This document shows positions 5,487 to 6,190 of a stretch of 6,190 nucleotides of DNA, in pieces; the stretch's first letter is position 1; each line of letters begins with the position of its first letter. A model generated the notes under the pieces. It saw only the letters and a program-made list of their open reading frames with translations. It was not told where the DNA came from and searched no databases. This stretch comes from Bacillota bacterium (lineage in GTDB: Bacteria; Bacillota; Clostridia; Lachnospirales; Bianqueaceae): contig JAFVHC010000090.1 of NCBI GenBank assembly GCA_017474705.1, positions 1 through 6,190 on the forward strand. The letters are read 5' to 3'. The position numbers and the translations under genes were made by a program.

Positions 5487-6190
5487 CTCTTTACCACACT
5501 ACATGTTTCGATTCCATAATACCGCATCAGTCGAACGGCATCAGCGCCGATCCTCTCACCGCTCATCACGATGGGGATCGCCGGCGGGCAGCCGACTGTG
5601 CTCTGTGCCAGGATACGTCCCTCAGCTGCATTGATCGGGATCGTTTCTGTTGGGCTGAAGACCGCTTCCCGAACGGACATAACCTTTTCCGGTCTTTTAC
5701 AGTCAGGATGATGCCCTGCGATCGAAGATCTGCGTTCTACACTGCATAACACCTGACAGACCCTCGTCATCTCTTCTGCCGTATTCTCCGGCGTACACAT
5801 GAGCACCAGGTAGTCCGGATCGTGAAACTCGGAAACGACTCCTTTTTTCAGCAGGATCCCTGCCAGCTGATCACCCGTATAGCCGAAGGCCGAAGCATCG
5901 ATGGTGATCTTTAGTGACTCATCACCGCACAGCGTATAGCCATGCTCTGTCAATTGCTCTTTGATCCGCGTGATATGCGGAAGAAACTCCTGCATCGAAC
6001 TCTGCAGTGTTTCCAGATACGGATTGGCCAGATCCAGGGACTGCATGATCAGATATGATGGACTCGTGGACCCGAACAGAGCCAGCGCCTGTTTCGCGCT
6101 ATCGGCGAGTCCCGGCCGCACATGCAGATAGGCGCCACCGGTCAACACGGGCAATGTCTTATGTGCGGAATCGCAGCACAGATCCGCGCC
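5483..6190 (-). CDS. Orn/Lys/Arg decarboxylase family protein, C-terminal half (5' part outside the window)
   Basis: The frame is open to the right edge, giving 235 visible residues and a TGA at 5485-5483. The visible start reads GADLCCDSAHKTLPVLTGGAYLH, the hallmark PLP-lysine site of the fold-type I Orn/Lys/Arg decarboxylases; the lysine (codon 6160-6158) would form the Schiff base. It is followed by ALFGSTSPSYLIMQSLDLAN, typical of the family. A small C-terminal domain (about 130-235) carries TVGCPPAIPIVMSGERIGADAV, as in short Bacillus-type enzymes such as YaaO/SpeA. Members remove CO2 from lysine, ornithine or arginine to give cadaverine, putrescine or agmatine; which one cannot be told here. 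It is the first visible gene of the coupled decarboxylase-MATE-YgjV operon. The TTG at 6154 is internal, since the catalytic lysine lies upstream of it. The operon promoter is outside the window. Confidence 0.92.
   Translation of the reverse strand, partial: GADLCCDSAHKTLPVLTGGAYLHVRPGLADSAKQALALFGSTSPSYLIMQSLDLANPYLETLQSSMQEFLPHITRIKEQLTEHGYTLCGDESLKITIDASAFGYTGDQLAGILLKKGVVSEFHDPDYLVLMCTPENTAEEMTRVCQVLCSVERRSSIAGHHPDCKRPEKVMSVREAVFSPTETIPINAAEGRILAQSTVGCPPAIPIVMSGERIGADAVRLMRYYGIETCSVVKR

Noticed and set aside
5483..6154. Start of the decarboxylase at the TTG at 6154
   Set aside because: The PLP lysine motif SAHKT lies immediately upstream in the same frame, which is open to the window edge, so the gene is truncated by the window rather than starting there.

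Overview
The window looks like a piece of a Bacillota (Firmicutes) chromosome, probably a gut-type clostridial or erysipelotrichial lineage. The reasons are a type III glutamine synthetase, a short-form Orn/Lys/Arg decarboxylase, strong Shine-Dalgarno sequences, near-consensus sigma-A promoters and A/U-flanked intrinsic terminators. TGA is used as a stop three times, so the standard bacterial code applies. The taxonomic call is inference from gene content; no rRNA or tRNA is present.

Layout, left to right. Positions 1-126 hold the C-terminal end of an unrecognised plus-strand gene, followed by an intrinsic terminator (143-175). A promoter (207-235) and RBS then lead into a complete type III glutamine synthetase gene (267-2348), which ends in its own terminator whose stem begins inside the stop codon. 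It is therefore a single-gene unit. Next, a second well-formed promoter (2440-2468) drives a 270-aa protein (2497-3309). This is an AT-rich gene whose C-terminal half carries a PD-(D/E)XK nuclease-like signature; it differs in base composition from everything around it.

From the right edge, three minus-strand genes run towards it: the C-terminal half of an Orn/Lys/Arg decarboxylase (5483-6190, including the PLP lysine motif), a MATE-family exporter (4146-5486) and a YgjV-family membrane protein (3634-4149). Both junctions are ATGA stop/start overlaps, so this is a translationally coupled operon. A plausible reading is decarboxylation of a basic amino acid coupled to export of an amine, but the substrate is not visible in the sequence.

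The two convergent units meet in a 324-bp gene-free stretch (3310-3633), the most unusual part of the window. It contains about ten half-sites, CATGCCYTT-like alternating with the reverse complement AAGGGCATG, spaced 30, 33, 31, 34, 31, 34, 31, 33 and 30 bases apart. This makes five degenerate units of 63-65 bp, each able to fold with either neighbour. One pair of half-sites has changed on both arms together and forms a perfect 14-bp hairpin (3469-3520) that probably serves as a terminator for both directions. The arrangement recalls REP/BIME-type alternating palindromes at convergent gene ends, or a structured RNA array. I do not recognise it as a described family.
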